Origin: Planctomycetota bacterium
GTDB lineage: Bacteria > Planctomycetota > UBA8108 > JACQVS01
Direction: 5' to 3'
NCBI GenBank assembly: GCA_028280485.1
Contig: JANQLS010000007.1
Span: 1-64,000 of the forward strand
DNA length: 64,000 nucleotides
Each line of letters opens with the position of its first letter. The first letter of the stretch is position 1. Shown here in pieces: positions 63,691 to 64,000 of the stretch. The notes under the pieces were generated by a model, which searched no databases, was not told where the DNA came from, and was given only the letters and a program-made list of their open reading frames with translations. The position numbers were made by a program, and so were the translations under genes.

Positions 63691-64000
63691 ATGCAAATCA
63701 TTCAACCGCATTATCACGGAATTGCTCGAACGGCCCAAGATTATGAACGGATGGCAATGTCAGGAGTCGTTGCAGTCGCCGAACCCGCCTTCTGGGCTGG
63801 TTTCGATCGAAAGTATCCCGAAACGTTCATCGATTACTTCCATCAGATCAGCGATTTCGAACCGACGCGAGCTGCTGAGTACGGCATCCGTCACTTCTGC
63901 TGGGTTGCCGTCAATCCCAAAGAAGCTGAAAACACCGAACTAAGTCGCGAAGTCCTCAAGGAGATGCCCCAATTCTTTGAAAAACCAACAGTTTTGGGTA
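63691..64000 (+). CDS. TatD-like (EboC-type) metal-dependent hydrolase, N-terminal part
   Basis: The first 103 codons are present; the gene runs off the right edge. IQPHYHG near the start is a His-x-His metal site of the TatD/amidohydrolase barrel. GVVAVAEPAFWAG, FDYF-like FIDYFHQ and YGIRHFCWVAVNPKEAEN resemble EboC-type TatD hydrolases of the eboA-F gene clusters, which are linked to precursor export in some bacteria and algae plastids. The remaining ebo genes, if present, would lie beyond the edge. Confidence 0.75.
   Translation, partial: MQIIQPHYHGIARTAQDYERMAMSGVVAVAEPAFWAGFDRKYPETFIDYFHQISDFEPTRAAEYGIRHFCWVAVNPKEAENTELSREVLKEMPQFFEKPTVLG

Overview
The window looks like chromosomal DNA of a member of the Planctomycetota or a close PVC relative. 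Pointers are a PSD1-type cytochrome protein followed by a DUF1552 protein, a formylglycine sulfatase with a discoidin-like tail, DUF3500, secreted proteins ending in dockerin-like RGD-x-DxNxDG modules, a Ser/Thr kinase with zinc ribbons, and HEAT/PQQ-propeller proteins. No rRNA, tRNA, CRISPR array or prophage was recognised. The species cannot be named from the sequence.

Layout. 1-970: start of the ATP synthase operon (atpZ, atpI, start of atpB), read leftwards. 1.4-4.5 kb: an SDR oxidoreductase, then a nucleosidase-like protein and an SPL-like radical SAM protein. 4.8-12.7 kb: an enolase-superfamily enzyme, DUF3500, a sulfatase, an unknown protein and gamma-glutamyltransferase. 12.97-14.4 kb: a thioredoxin/TPR/DsbD-like protein with an in-frame TGA at its redox site, a strong selenoprotein candidate. 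14.7-22.7 kb: a DUF3810 peptidase, the PSD1/DUF1552 pair, an unknown membrane protein and a lactate permease. 22.9-32.1 kb: an apparently SOS-controlled mutagenesis locus (DUF6504, Y-family polymerase, membrane-anchored coiled-coil protein, DnaE2-type polymerase) with LexA-like palindromes. The polymerase gene has a frameshift, most simply at an A9 run, and several low-complexity insertions. 33-38.7 kb: two secreted dockerin-tailed proteins and a TPR protein. 39-43.7 kb: the hom-thrC-thrB-lysC operon. 45-54.3 kb: a HEAT/PQQ protein, a HAD hydrolase, a NYN-cold-shock protein and a zinc-ribbon kinase next to a phosphoesterase. 54.7-64 kb: a giant ASH/HYDIN-repeat protein, a double cyanophycinase-like protein, a coiled-coil protein, dCTP deaminase, and the start of a TatD/EboC-like hydrolase.

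The most unusual property lies between the genes. Most intergenic stretches are built from palindromic repeats. One family resembles REP/REPIN elements: it starts with GTAG(TAG), then a hairpin whose stem sequence differs from copy to copy while staying self-complementary. In every copy indexed here the GTAG side faces a gene, and several genes take their TAG stop codon from it. Other families are inverted pairs of a roughly 27-bp CGCTAGCG-type word, a MITE-like element of about 165 bp, and a multi-hairpin cassette whose stems covary and, in one tandem duplication, are swapped outright. These regions, the selenoprotein and the SOS locus are the parts most worth following up.
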